Part shown: one piece after another, positions 28,970 through 36,753 of the stretch
How the letters are laid out: every line of letters starts with the position of its first letter
Numbering within the stretch: the stretch's first letter is position 1
NCBI RefSeq assembly: GCF_024168825.1
Contig: NZ_JALJWH010000001.1
Coordinates: 3,720,001-3,784,000 of the forward strand
Length of the DNA: 64,000 nt
From: Paenarthrobacter sp. A20
Lineage (GTDB): Bacteria; Actinomycetota; Actinomycetes; Actinomycetales; Micrococcaceae
Direction: 5' to 3'
Made by a program: the position numbers and the translations under genes
Notes under the pieces: generated by a model
What the model saw: only the letters and a program-made list of their open reading frames with translations
What the model was told of the DNA's origin: nothing
Databases searched by the model: none

Positions 28970-29959
28970 ATGAAAACTCAACCCATTGGTGAATTCTCGA
29001 CGCCTGCTGAAGCTGCCCGCTTGAAAGGTAAGTACGACCACGAGCGCATGCAATCAGAGCTTCGCACAGCTACCCGTGAATCCTGGAGCAAGCAACGTTC
29101 ATATAACGAACACGGCGTTGGAGCCGAAACCGAAGCCGACTGGCGTTGCCTGGCGTTGAGAAGCCCAGGCGGGGACCCCAGCCGGACCGATCCCGGTGGA
29201 CCCGGCCCGGAACTTTTTTCCGACACAAAATGGATGTCAGAGTTGCCCTACCTGCGGGAGGTTCTCAACAGCATTCCCGCGCCGATGCATGCCGTCCGTC
29301 TCATGGCACTTGGTCCCGGAACCGTGGGAATGACCCACGATGATCCGAAGTACAGCCCAAAGTACGGCGTCCTGAGACTGCATATACCAGTAGTCACCAA
29401 CCCCGACGCACGGACCATTCTCGACGGAAAACCTCACCACTGGGAACCTGGCGAGTTCTGGTTCGGAGATTTCAGCCGGCTGCACCACGTAGAGAATCTT
29501 GGTCCCGAACACCGCACGCATCTGGTGATGGATACCCTTGCAGTGCCAGGCACGGCGTCACTCTTTCCAGAAGAATGGAGCGAATACTTTGCCAGCGGTG
29601 ATGTCCTTTTCAACAGGCAGCCTTCTCCCTTGCGTGAAGACGAAATGCGCAAGTTCGAATGCGACCTCAAGATTCCCTTTGGTTTCACTCTCTGGGAAGA
29701 ATATTGGCCCTTGGAAGGCCATGCCGACGATGAACAGGCCAGCATCCGACTGGATGCCTCCGGCCTCGCTCTATCACCAACGGATGGCCAACCGATCGTA
29801 TTGGTGCATGTTGGGGATGGGGAATTCAGGTTCTCCGGCTGGAGTGAAGAACGCACGATTCAATTGTTCCCGGGAGGTCCCAACCCGACAGCCGTTCTAC
29901 GGCTTCGGGCTGGCCGCGACGTAATCGAGCGCGTCATTCCGATTCGCCCCACGCCATGA
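28970..29959 (+). CDS. Aspartyl/asparaginyl beta-hydroxylase-like Fe(II)/2-oxoglutarate oxygenase
   Basis: 329 aa, ATG with AAAGGA upstream. The oxygenase core lies in residues 105-200: GMTHDDPKYSPKYGVLRLHIP with iron-ligand candidate His138, EFWFGDFSRLHHVENLG with His172, and RTHLVMD with the 2-oxoglutarate-binding Arg. This is the two-His Asp/Asn hydroxylase type rather than the TauD type. The C-terminal 110 residues are unassigned. It could hydroxylate an Asp/Asn-like unit, a Dap conjugate or an acyl group. It overlaps the ATP-grasp gene by 4 nt (ATGA). Confidence 0.8.
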   Translation: MKTQPIGEFSTPAEAARLKGKYDHERMQSELRTATRESWSKQRSYNEHGVGAETEADWRCLALRSPGGDPSRTDPGGPGPELFSDTKWMSELPYLREVLNSIPAPMHAVRLMALGPGTVGMTHDDPKYSPKYGVLRLHIPVVTNPDARTILDGKPHHWEPGEFWFGDFSRLHHVENLGPEHRTHLVMDTLAVPGTASLFPEEWSEYFASGDVLFNRQPSPLREDEMRKFECDLKIPFGFTLWEEYWPLEGHADDEQASIRLDASGLALSPTDGQPIVLVHVGDGEFRFSGWSEERTIQLFPGGPNPTAVLRLRAGRDVIERVIPIRPTP

Positions 29960-31296
29960 CCGCTCAGTCGTCACCTCCGAGGGATCCAGTCGTCCTGGTC
30001 GTCACAGACCTTGTCGTCTTCCGGCGCCACACTGCGCTGATCGGCGAGATTCGACGCCAAGGATGCGAACCGGCATTCATCTTTGGTCCAGAGACGGATC
30101 CTCAGGAATTGGCAGCATGGAGAAACTCCCCGGGTATGCCGCTTGCTGGACTCGATTTGATCTTCCATGTCACTGATACCGACCTCGTATCCCTCATCCA
30201 TCCGGTTCGTGAAATTCAGCGCAAGTTTCAGATTGCCGGGCTCATTTGTTGTGGCGAGGTGTTTGTTGAAGCGGCCGGGGTCCTGAGCGAGTCGCTCTGT
30301 CTCCCCGGCCCCGGCAGCCATGCTGCACGTGTAGCGCGGAACAAGGCACTACAGCGCCTCAGTGTTCCTTCGCTGTCACCCACATGGCATCTTATCGGTA
30401 CGGACAGGGACACAACCTCAGCTTCTGGCATCGCATTCCCGGCCATACTCAAGCCCACAGGCCGGATGTCCAGTTCAGGTGTCTATGAGGTGAGCTCCCA
30501 GGAACAGCTGAGGGATCTCATCGAGTCATATCGACCCGATGAAGAACTCTTGCTCGAATCCCGAGTGAGAGGGCAGGAGTACTCAATCGAATCAGTTGTC
30601 GTTGCCGGAGTGATTCGTTGGGTCGGCGTGACTGCAAAAGATACGAACGAGTCAAGCACCAGCTATTTCACCGAAGTTGGTCACACCTCCCCCGCGCATG
30701 AACTTGACAGTAGAGATATCGAGACTCTTCTGGCAGCCAATGAACTGCTGCTGGAGCAGATAAAGCTGTGCACAGGCATAAGCCACGCTGAATTTCGAAT
30801 GACGCCGTCAGGACCCGTTCTCATGGAGGTCGCGGCCCGTCCTCCGGGAGATGCAATCTCAAAGCTATGGCTCTTGGCAACAGGCATATCCTTTGAGGCG
30901 ACAATGGTGGCCCTGGCCCTGGGGCTGGAGCCAGAGACGCGGCATAGCGTGCGTCGAGCTCGACAAGTGTTCCTGGATCAGCCGACCGGTGTCCTGCAAT
31001 CAGTAACGTGTGAGGCTGACGTCCCGGTTACGTGGATTCACGAAAGCCACATATGGCCGGAATTTGAACCCGCCGCACCTGATGCGCCGGCCAGATTATG
31101 CGCTGTCATCGTAGGCAAACGACCGGGCGATCGCGTTGGTCCCGTGCGGGACTCATCAGAACGTTGCGTATCAATTGTCGTTGATTGCGCATTGGACGAA
31201 GACATTGCGGCCATTACGGAAAATCTTGCCAGCTACGTGCAGACCACCTATACGGATACATCGGATGTCAGGAAGCTGACAGAGGTGCCGTCTTGA
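29956..31296 (+). CDS. ATP-grasp amide ligase
   Basis: 446-aa ATP-grasp enzyme of the carnosine-synthase/DdaF-like group. An N-terminal domain (VLVVTDLVVFRRHTALI) leads to the ATP-binding core: FPAILKPTGRMSSSGVYEV, LLESRVRGQEYSIESVVV and the metal-binding LMEVAARPPGD. Such enzymes activate a carboxylate as acyl phosphate and join it to an amino acid amine. The likely role is closing a dipeptide or amide bond in the island product. Its stop overlaps the next start (TTGA). Confidence 0.83.
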   Translation: MTAQSSPPRDPVVLVVTDLVVFRRHTALIGEIRRQGCEPAFIFGPETDPQELAAWRNSPGMPLAGLDLIFHVTDTDLVSLIHPVREIQRKFQIAGLICCGEVFVEAAGVLSESLCLPGPGSHAARVARNKALQRLSVPSLSPTWHLIGTDRDTTSASGIAFPAILKPTGRMSSSGVYEVSSQEQLRDLIESYRPDEELLLESRVRGQEYSIESVVVAGVIRWVGVTAKDTNESSTSYFTEVGHTSPAHELDSRDIETLLAANELLLEQIKLCTGISHAEFRMTPSGPVLMEVAARPPGDAISKLWLLATGISFEATMVALALGLEPETRHSVRRARQVFLDQPTGVLQSVTCEADVPVTWIHESHIWPEFEPAAPDAPARLCAVIVGKRPGDRVGPVRDSSERCVSIVVDCALDEDIAAITENLASYVQTTYTDTSDVRKLTEVPS

Positions 31297-32444
31297 TCAA
31301 CAGTGAAGCCTATTTTAGCAGCCCAGTAGGTTCGGTCGGATCTCAGAGATGGGCCGAACTCGCCGGAACGAGCTTCATGAGTAGCGAGGAATGGCTGACA
31401 TACTGCGCCTTGGAAGCGGAGTTCAGTGGTGCAATCCATACCACCGGCCCCAACGGGTTGGGGGCCGTAGCTGTCACTGCGGTCGACCACTGCAGCAACA
31501 GCCTCTATCGCTGGGATCGTATTCTGGCTGAACGGGGCTTGGCCTCCCCACCACCATGTGGTCTTCATATCGGACCGGCCAGAGGCTATCAAGGCGACTT
31601 CCTCTGCGAAGATACGGATGTCATTCCCGATCTAGTAGCACTCGGCCAAGAAGCTTGCCAGGAAGCTGTACCCCGGAAACTCAATCGGAAAGCACCTGTT
31701 CCTTTCGTGGGTATGTACCTCAAGGACCACGACGTAAACCACCTGACTTCACACGGCTTAGGCTCAGAACCACTGTTGATCGCCTTGGATGCCTATATCC
31801 CGGTTCGCGGTCAAAATCTTGACGAGTTCGCAGAGGGACTACCTCGAAAGCGGAGACACACAGTGCGAAAGGAACACGGGGAGTTCCTGGACGCCGGCTA
31901 CGGAACCACCAGCACCCTTCTCAAGGACAGCACTAGGACGGTCGCTGAGTTAAATGTCGAGATGCAGCTCCGCCGAGGCATCGTAGACGACGTTGACGTA
32001 ACCCAGGGCCTCTTCCAGCAACAGGCGGCCATTTTTGGGGATAAGGCACATGTTGAAATCCTTCACGACAAGGACGGGCAGAGCGTTGGGTTCATGCTCT
32101 GGTACGACAAAGGTGACACCCTTTACGTTCGAGCCGTGGGCTTCAAGGAAGACAAACTGGTGGGCGCGTCGGAGTACTTCAACCTGACCTACTACTGTGC
32201 CATCGAGATAGCACAAGATCGAGGACTCAACTGGGTCCACGCGGGTATCGAGGCTTCCAAGGTAAAGGCAATAAGAGGGGCAGAGCTGCGTGGCTTGTGG
32301 CTTGTGGACTTGTCAACGGACTCGATCCTACTGCCTTATTCCGACGACATCCGACTGAAGAATGGACAATTCATACAGCAAGCAGTATCGACATCACCCC
32401 AGGTGGGGGATGCTCTCGTGGGTGGCGCGTCTCTACTCCTCTAG
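31293..32444 (+). CDS. FemAB/BioF2-like GNAT-superfamily acyl- or aminoacyltransferase
   Basis: 383 aa from TTG 31293, coupled to the ATP-grasp stop. The C-terminal half has the GNAT_6/peptidoglycan-bridge type fold: LPRKRRHTVRKEHGEF, then VGFMLWYDKGDTLYVRAVGF, VGASEYFNLTYYCAIEIAQD and WVHAGIEASKVKAIRGAEL. It is not a small acetyl-CoA GNAT, and similar proteins are found in several peptide biosynthetic clusters. It may add a second acyl or aminoacyl unit (possibly from tRNA) or acetylate the product for self-protection. The choice between these is open. Confidence 0.7.
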   Translation: MINSEAYFSSPVGSVGSQRWAELAGTSFMSSEEWLTYCALEAEFSGAIHTTGPNGLGAVAVTAVDHCSNSLYRWDRILAERGLASPPPCGLHIGPARGYQGDFLCEDTDVIPDLVALGQEACQEAVPRKLNRKAPVPFVGMYLKDHDVNHLTSHGLGSEPLLIALDAYIPVRGQNLDEFAEGLPRKRRHTVRKEHGEFLDAGYGTTSTLLKDSTRTVAELNVEMQLRRGIVDDVDVTQGLFQQQAAIFGDKAHVEILHDKDGQSVGFMLWYDKGDTLYVRAVGFKEDKLVGASEYFNLTYYCAIEIAQDRGLNWVHAGIEASKVKAIRGAELRGLWLVDLSTDSILLPYSDDIRLKNGQFIQQAVSTSPQVGDALVGGASLLL

Positions 32445-32507
32445 TACTCCCACGGACCCACCTGACCCGATTGAACATACACCGCAGCCAAAGGCAGTCA
32501 ATAGCCA

Positions 32508-33743
32508 ATGAACCCCCTAAGCAAGCACAAATCTGTGAAGTACGTTTGGAACAGATTCCCATCCATGCTGCTCGACCAGACCGCAGGCTTCATCATTCCT
32601 GTATCCGTCTACGCTCAATCAGGCAATGTGGCTCTTTCCGGGATTGTATTCTTGGTGCAATGGGCTCCAAGAGTGCTATCAACCGGATTGTTAGGAACCC
32701 TGCTCGATAAATACACCAGTCTTAGAATATTCGCCACCTCGGATCTTGTCCGCGGACTACTTTGCCTTATTGTTGCTGTCTCAGACTCGATGGTGACACT
32801 CTTCCTAGGCGCTGCTCTGCTGATGTTCTTCGGTGGCATCGCGGTGCTTGGTATCGAGAAGGTGATTTCGCTGGATGACCTTGATTCCAGAGAGGTTAGC
32901 CAGTCCCATCAACAGGTTGCACTTCAGCTCACGCAAGTAGCAGGGCCACTACTCGGTGGGATGTTGATTCTCTTCCTACAGCAAAAGCTCACGTTCCTGA
33001 TCCTCGCTGGGGGCTTTGTTATTTCTGCGCTGTCGGCGATCGCTTTCCGGACGACGAAGGCTCAAAAGGGCGACGCAAAGGCACGTCGTGCCGTCCATTC
33101 ATCCCTGTTTCTTGGAGTCCTCCAAGTCTGGCGTAACAAGGGACTTATGAAGCTTCTCAGCATGGGCGTGATGGTTAATTTCATAGCCGGATTGGGATTG
33201 GCAATAGCGCCAGCGGTGGTGATTGGCGAGTTCGCCGGAAACGAATCCACGGTGGGGATGGTTAGTGGTGTTGGCGCTTTGATCGGAGCCGCCTCGGCGA
33301 TCAGCCTCGCGACGTACGTAAGTCGGGGAGGCAAGATATCCCTTTGGATTGTCAAGGCCAGCTTCATTCTTATGTTTGTCTCGGGGCTCGGGATGGGTTT
33401 GGCTGGCAATGCCATCATCTTTGCTGCGGCCTTTGGTCTCTGGTCAGCAGGTTTAACTGTTTTTTCCGTTTGGCTCAGAACCGAACGATTGAAGATCGTT
33501 CCCGCTGCCGAAGTTGGGAGTACCATTGGGGCTTTTGTTGCTATCTTGTTGCTCTCGGTACCGTTGTCGGGCGCCGTTTTGGCCCTCTTGGGCGGACTAA
33601 TGTCACCTCGGCTGATAATACTGCTATCGGTAGCCCTCGTGGGACTAGTGGTTGTCCTAATGTCTATTCGATACGGCATGCTCCGGCATGCCCGTGCTGC
33701 ATCCGGGCAACCTCGCGAGGAGGATTCTATTGTGCAGCACTGA
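32508..33743 (+). CDS. MFS transporter (probable product exporter)
   Basis: 411-aa major facilitator protein with about 12 hydrophobic segments and a short charged C-terminus. The loop between helices 2 and 3 carries FLVQWAPRVLSTGLLGTLLDK, an A-motif variant common in drug and siderophore exporters. As the last gene of the biosynthetic operon it most likely exports the product and protects the producer. The end of the gene is also the end of recognisable island genes. Confidence 0.83.
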   Translation: MNPLSKHKSVKYVWNRFPSMLLDQTAGFIIPVSVYAQSGNVALSGIVFLVQWAPRVLSTGLLGTLLDKYTSLRIFATSDLVRGLLCLIVAVSDSMVTLFLGAALLMFFGGIAVLGIEKVISLDDLDSREVSQSHQQVALQLTQVAGPLLGGMLILFLQQKLTFLILAGGFVISALSAIAFRTTKAQKGDAKARRAVHSSLFLGVLQVWRNKGLMKLLSMGVMVNFIAGLGLAIAPAVVIGEFAGNESTVGMVSGVGALIGAASAISLATYVSRGGKISLWIVKASFILMFVSGLGMGLAGNAIIFAAAFGLWSAGLTVFSVWLRTERLKIVPAAEVGSTIGAFVAILLLSVPLSGAVLALLGGLMSPRLIILLSVALVGLVVVLMSIRYGMLRHARAASGQPREEDSIVQH

Positions 33744-34285
33744 CCAAGGTGACATAGTCCGGTTCTGTTGACGTCAGCCACGACGCCGGTGCTTCTCATT
33801 GATAGCGGGGCTTCGCCTTAGGCCTATCCCTTCAGTAAGCGGATCGATTGCTCAGCACAGCATCGCTGCCTCACAACTGGCTCAACCAGGCAGCTCTCCC
33901 GCGGCGATGCAGTCGGCGGCCAGCTTGTCAGTGAGGTAATCCCCTACGACAGTGGCGGTAGTTCGCCATACGTTCTGGTTATCGTGTGCCTGGACTATTG
34001 CTGTAGGAATTGGTCTGAGCTGCGCTGGTCGTTCCTCATACGTTTCGCAATCCTTGTGAGGATGGCGGCTGCTCTATGCGCGGCGGCTAGCCTCTGACTA
34101 TGCTGGTCTGATCGGTGCCATGAGGTTGACCCGGAACGATGCCTTAACGTGCAGGTCGTCACCGACGACGGCACAGCGAAGCATTGCGCGTCAAGGGAGT
34201 CGGTTCCTCGTGAGAGTCTGCTGATGGACAGCATCTGTTCGGAGTGTTGCACTCGATGATGCCCGAGTACCAATTCGACGCGCTG
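33744..34285. other. Right island edge, mostly non-coding, with coding remnants
   Basis: 542 bp between the MFS stop and the right comEC repeat. No intact gene is seen apart from the read-through tail of comEC (minus strand, 33995-34285). A short minus-strand remnant is listed separately. A plus-strand frame from about 34220 reads GQHLFGVLHSMMPEYQFDAL before running into the repeat. It looks like leftover coding sequence but I cannot assign it. Confidence 0.55.
33882..34073 (-). pseudogene. C-terminal coding remnant, unidentified
   Basis: A 63-residue open stretch with no start codon, ending in AADCIAAGELPG-stop and including WRTTATVVGDYLTDKL. The composition is protein-like, but I do not recognise the family. 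It partly overlaps the chimeric tail of comEC in another frame. It could be the end of a phage or plasmid gene left from integration; that origin is an inference. Confidence 0.3.
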
Positions 34286-35863
34286 ACCGCGCTCCAGGAG
34301 CACCGTCACAACACCGTGCAGGCCCATGACGTGCCGCTTCACAGCCGCAGGATGCAGCGCCGCCCAGACGACCAGCACAGTCACGACCGATGAGAGCACC
34401 ATAGCCATCATTCCGATCGGCCCCTCAGCCCAGGGCAAAGCAGCTCCAGGCAAACCGGCAAAGAACCGTGCCAGCCCCGCAACCATCCCCGCGCAGGTCC
34501 CCGCAACGGCGATCGGCACCACCGCCAGCCAGGGCAGGACCGTGGCCAGCGGCGCAGCGATCGTCCCAAAAATAGTCACCGGCGCCACCAAAGGACCCGC
34601 CGCCACGTTGGCGATCAGGGCATACGGCGTGAACTGAGGCTGAAGTGCCACAATCACCGGCCCGCACAACAACTGCGCCGACAAAGGCACCGCAATTCCG
34701 GCAGCCAACCACCGTGGTACCCACAACGGAATCCACGACGCAATACGGGTGGCAAGCAGCACAATCCCGAGCGTAGCCAGAACCGACAAGAGAAACCCCA
34801 CGTTGGCTGCCATGGCCGGGTCCAGCAACAGCAGAATCGTCGTGGCGAGGCAGAGGAAAGTCAAGGACCGGCCCCGTAATCCGCCCGTCAGGGCAGCCAA
34901 GCCCACAGCTCCCATGACCGCAGCCCGCAAGACACTCGGGTCCGGCCCAACCATCACGACGAACGACAACAGACCGCACGCAGCGAACGCCCCGGCGGCC
35001 GGGCGTACCAGCCGGAAGCAACGCGCCAACAAAATGAAGCCACCCAGGATCAGGCTGCAATTGGCGCCCGAAACGGCGGTTAGATGTGTCATGCCCGTGG
35101 TCTTCATTGCGGTTTCCAGACTTTCCGGGAGCGCACTGGTGTCGCCTGTCACCATTCCCGGAAGCAACCCGGCCGAGTCCTCGGGGAGCCACTGTGCAGC
35201 GGCTACAAACCCTTTTCGCATGTCGGCCGCGGTTTGTCGGACATCGAACCCAGAGCCCGTAACGACGGGACCAGAGGACGCGTTCAGAAGGGCAGCTTCC
35301 GATTGCCCCTCCCTCACCTGTTTGAGCGCACCGGTTGTCCTGATCCTTTGCCCTGGCCGGACATTCTGCCATCCGTCGCCGCCTGTGATGACGATGTCGG
35401 CAGATCCTCGCACCACGCTTCCCTCGGACCTGAGATCAATCAGGCTCGCATTCACCATCCATCTGTCGTCATGTGAATGCCCCGGTGAACGCGCCGCTGT
35501 GGGGCTGCCAGTAATGAGTACATGGATCACAACCCCATCATCGGCGGCCACCGCCGGGGCTAGTGGCCCATTCTCACGGTTGCCGGCCGAGACCCCGCAG
35601 TGCACCGCCACAGCGGCTCCCAGAACGCAGGCAAGAGCGAGGGTCGCGAACAGAGTTCTGCCCCGTACTCCGGACGGCCTTTGGCGGCGCCCCAACACCA
35701 GGAACACTCCGCCCATCACGGTCAGTGCACCCGCCAAAGCTGCAGACCAGGATGCACCTATGAAGCCACCCGCCAGCGCTACGGACCACGTCACCATCAC
35801 AACAGGAACGAGCCTCAGGTCAATGCGCTTTCCCGATTCCGGACCACCCAGGGATTCAGCCAC
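33995..35863 (-). CDS. comEC: ComEC DNA-uptake channel with island-derived C-terminal tail
   Basis: 622-aa polytopic membrane protein that moves transforming DNA across the membrane. The N-terminal DUF4131-like region (residues 1-190) precedes the competence domain with LTAVSGANCSLI and many helices. Codons 1-526 match the native gene; from 34285 downward the frame runs 97 codons into island DNA, replacing the native 46-residue tail now stranded at 18283-18423. The junction falls exactly between two codons. The competence domain is complete, so function may persist. It overlaps the comEA stop by 8 nt. Confidence 0.85.
   Translation of the reverse strand: MAESLGGPESGKRIDLRLVPVVMVTWSVALAGGFIGASWSAALAGALTVMGGVFLVLGRRQRPSGVRGRTLFATLALACVLGAAVAVHCGVSAGNRENGPLAPAVAADDGVVIHVLITGSPTAARSPGHSHDDRWMVNASLIDLRSEGSVVRGSADIVITGGDGWQNVRPGQRIRTTGALKQVREGQSEAALLNASSGPVVTGSGFDVRQTAADMRKGFVAAAQWLPEDSAGLLPGMVTGDTSALPESLETAMKTTGMTHLTAVSGANCSLILGGFILLARCFRLVRPAAGAFAACGLLSFVVMVGPDPSVLRAAVMGAVGLAALTGGLRGRSLTFLCLATTILLLLDPAMAANVGFLLSVLATLGIVLLATRIASWIPLWVPRWLAAGIAVPLSAQLLCGPVIVALQPQFTPYALIANVAAGPLVAPVTIFGTIAAPLATVLPWLAVVPIAVAGTCAGMVAGLARFFAGLPGAALPWAEGPIGMMAMVLSSVVTVLVVWAALHPAAVKRHVMGLHGVVTVLLERGQRVELVLGHHRVQHSEQMLSISRLSRGTDSLDAQCFAVPSSVTTCTLRHRSGSTSWHRSDQHSQRLAAAHRAAAILTRIAKRMRNDQRSSDQFLQQ
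34286..35031. repeat. Right copy of 746-bp direct repeat (comEC segment)
   Basis: Matches 18424-19169 throughout. Beyond its right end, comEC continues natively to its start codon. Beyond its left end, sequence is island DNA. Confidence 0.92.
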
Positions 35864-36680
35864 CCTGCACCGTCACAAGGTCCTTGAGCGACTCCATGAG
35901 CTTGGGCCCTATCCCGTCAATGGCATCAAGTTCGTCCACCGATGCGAAAGCTCCGTGCTCTTTCCTCCAGTCGAGAATTCGCTGGGCAGTTACGGGCCCC
36001 ACCCGAGGCAAAGTCCCCAACTCTTCCAGGGAGGCTGTGTTGAGATTGACCTTCGTTGAACCTCCACTCGAGTTGCCGGTAGCAGCGCCACTGCCGGCAA
36101 GCGCGGACGGGGCCGGCTGCGGCGCCTCTCCTACGACCGGAACGACGATTTTGACCCCGTCGTTGAGCACCTCCGCAAGATTCAAACCGCCGAGTTCAGC
36201 GTTGGTGGCTGCACCCCCGGCGGCATCTATGGCCTGAAAGACGCGGCTACCCAGCGGAAGGGAAATAACGCCGGGCTTCTTAACGGCCCCTGCAACATGA
36301 ACCAGGAGGCTCCCTTGAGCCTCCGATCCCGCTGGCTCCGGCGATTCTGACGGATCCGGCGCTTCCGGACCAACCGACGTCGACGAATCCAACGGTTCTG
36401 ATGTTGGCTGGCCCAGGGAAGACTGCCACAAGTGCCACACAATGAGACCCGCCGCTACGACAGCCAGGAGTACCGCCACCCGCCAGGGAGTCCGCCACCG
36501 AAGCCGGACACTTCGAACGTGGGCGCCGGGTTCTTCATGGCCAGCTGAGCCGGGCGGATCTTCCGCTGGCAACTCCAGGAGCGGCGAGGTCTGGGTGTCC
36601 CCTGCCATTCGCGAGGCAAAGCGTTGCCGGACTGCCTGCGCTGCGGCATCTGGGGAGGTATCCCGGCTCAGGCGTGGCAT
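35856..36680 (-). CDS. comEA: ComEA-like DNA receptor (SLBB and helix-hairpin-helix)
   Basis: 274-aa protein: a cytoplasmic N-terminus of about 75 residues, one transmembrane helix (VAVLLAVVAAGLIVWHLW), a Pro/Ser/Glu-rich linker, an SLBB domain (LVHVAGAVKKPGVISLPLGS) and a C-terminal HhH pair (VNLNTASLEELGTLPRVGPV and ELDAIDGIGPKL). ComEA binds incoming double-stranded DNA outside the membrane and hands it to ComEC. It overlaps comEC by 8 nt. Confidence 0.92.
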   Translation of the reverse strand: MPRLSRDTSPDAAAQAVRQRFASRMAGDTQTSPLLELPAEDPPGSAGHEEPGAHVRSVRLRWRTPWRVAVLLAVVAAGLIVWHLWQSSLGQPTSEPLDSSTSVGPEAPDPSESPEPAGSEAQGSLLVHVAGAVKKPGVISLPLGSRVFQAIDAAGGAATNAELGGLNLAEVLNDGVKIVVPVVGEAPQPAPSALAGSGAATGNSSGGSTKVNLNTASLEELGTLPRVGPVTAQRILDWRKEHGAFASVDELDAIDGIGPKLMESLKDLVTVQGG

Positions 36681-36753
36681 ACAACGAGCCTATGGCTGCC
36701 GCCGCTGCCACGAAGGGGACGCGGTGCCTTATGTGGATAAGACGACCCAAGGG

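Larger units (their letters stand above)
19170..34285. mobile_element. Genomic island with signalling and biosynthetic genes inserted in comEC
   Basis: About 15.1 kb between the two comEC repeats. It is visibly more A/T-rich than either flank and has many TTG starts. Its content (secondary-metabolite signalling, biosynthesis and export genes) is unrelated to the housekeeping genes around it. No integrase, transposase, tRNA or short att-like repeat was seen, so single-crossover integration of a circular molecule carrying a comEC segment, or a recombination-based duplication, is more likely than site-specific integration. The exact mechanism is an inference. Confidence 0.8.
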
